A stretch of 64,000 bases of DNA. It comes from Trinickia fusca. Its GTDB lineage: Bacteria; Pseudomonadota; Gammaproteobacteria; Burkholderiales; Burkholderiaceae. This document shows positions 63,932 to 64,000 of the stretch, in pieces. The notes below the pieces were generated by a model. The model was not told the origin of the DNA, made no database searches, and was given only the letters and a program-made list of their open reading frames with translations. A program made the position numbers and the translations under genes. The number at the start of each line of letters is the position of its first letter. Position 1 is the stretch's first letter. Location of the stretch: the NCBI RefSeq assembly GCF_003628145.1, contig NZ_RBZV01000013.1, positions 1-64,000 on the forward strand, read 5' to 3'.

Positions 63932-64000
63932 TCAAGGCTGCGACGTTTTCGGCAAGTTGGCGTCAGCCACCAGTTCCGCACGCGCGGCCATCGCTTCCTG
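63932..64000 (-). CDS. C-terminal end of a gene cut by the window edge
   Basis: The minus strand reads 22 codons (QEAMAARAELVADANLPKTS QP) before TGA. The reading has ordinary codon use for the replicon, and it is followed by a shared terminator. Too short to assign; product unknown. Confidence 0.45.
   Translation of the reverse strand, partial: QEAMAARAELVADANLPKTSQP

Overview
The window is high-GC DNA with the gene content and sequence style of Burkholderia sensu lato (Burkholderia, Paraburkholderia, Trinickia and relatives). Pointers are an intact paaABCDE set with a TetR regulator, a DUF2844/DUF3443 lipoprotein pair, a fused indolepyruvate oxidoreductase, a cytochrome c/BON/diaA/yraN/rsmI block, and an rRNA-style promoter at the left edge. 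It looks chromosomal. No phage, transposase or CRISPR array was recognised.

Layout. 1-0.25 kb: strong rRNA-type promoter firing left, out of the window. 0.25-6.3 kb: accessory envelope genes, namely an SGNH hydrolase, a lipoprotein/secreted protein/lytic transglycosylase trio, and two tandem paralogous secreted proteins of unknown function. 6.3-18.8 kb: aromatic catabolism, with paaABCDE behind a 16-bp perfect palindrome, a DUF1835-like gene, a TetR regulator, a GNAT, an Lrp regulator, hppD, and a 1197-aa indolepyruvate ferredoxin oxidoreductase. 18.8-23.6 kb: a TonB-dependent receptor and a periplasmic thioredoxin-like protein, bracketed by near-identical terminator repeats. 23.6-31.5 kb: housekeeping and signalling (maeB, pyrE, a LuxR-type response regulator, a PEBP protein, argC, a receiver protein with Glu at the phospho-acceptor site). 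31.5-38.7 kb: DUF2844/DUF3443 pair, LysR/MFS divergent pair, LysE exporter, hydroxyisobutyrate-type dehydrogenase, Mut7-C protein. 38.7-40.2 kb: gene-poor stretch with two tiny ORFs and a decayed ORF. 40.2-50.5 kb: atypical NRAMP, chemoreceptor, class I aldolase, BvgS-like hybrid kinase, EamA exporter, AraC regulator. 50.7-56.1 kb: second thioredoxin-like paralogue, canonical mntH, two LysE/RhtB exporters, ohr. 56.1-60.3 kb: accessory patch (propeller protein, helix-turn-helix regulator, DUF899, DUF2182, SRPBCC) ending at tRNA-Ala(CGC). 60.5-63.9 kb: cytochrome c, dual-BON lipoprotein, diaA, yraN and divergent rsmI; the tail of another gene enters at the right edge.

How the genes may work together. 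The 6.3-18.8 kb block reads as an aryl-acid module. The fused oxidoreductase would turn arylpyruvates into aryl-acetyl-CoA, PaaABCDE would epoxidise phenylacetyl-CoA, and HppD would divert 4-hydroxyphenylpyruvate to homogentisate. The least explained items are the repeat-flanked TonB receptor/thioredoxin cassette with its distant paralogue, the NRAMP with DNDAG and APWQ in place of DPGN and MPH, and the tandem secreted paralogues at 3.6-6.3 kb. Calls rest on reading translations and motifs by eye; no database search was possible.
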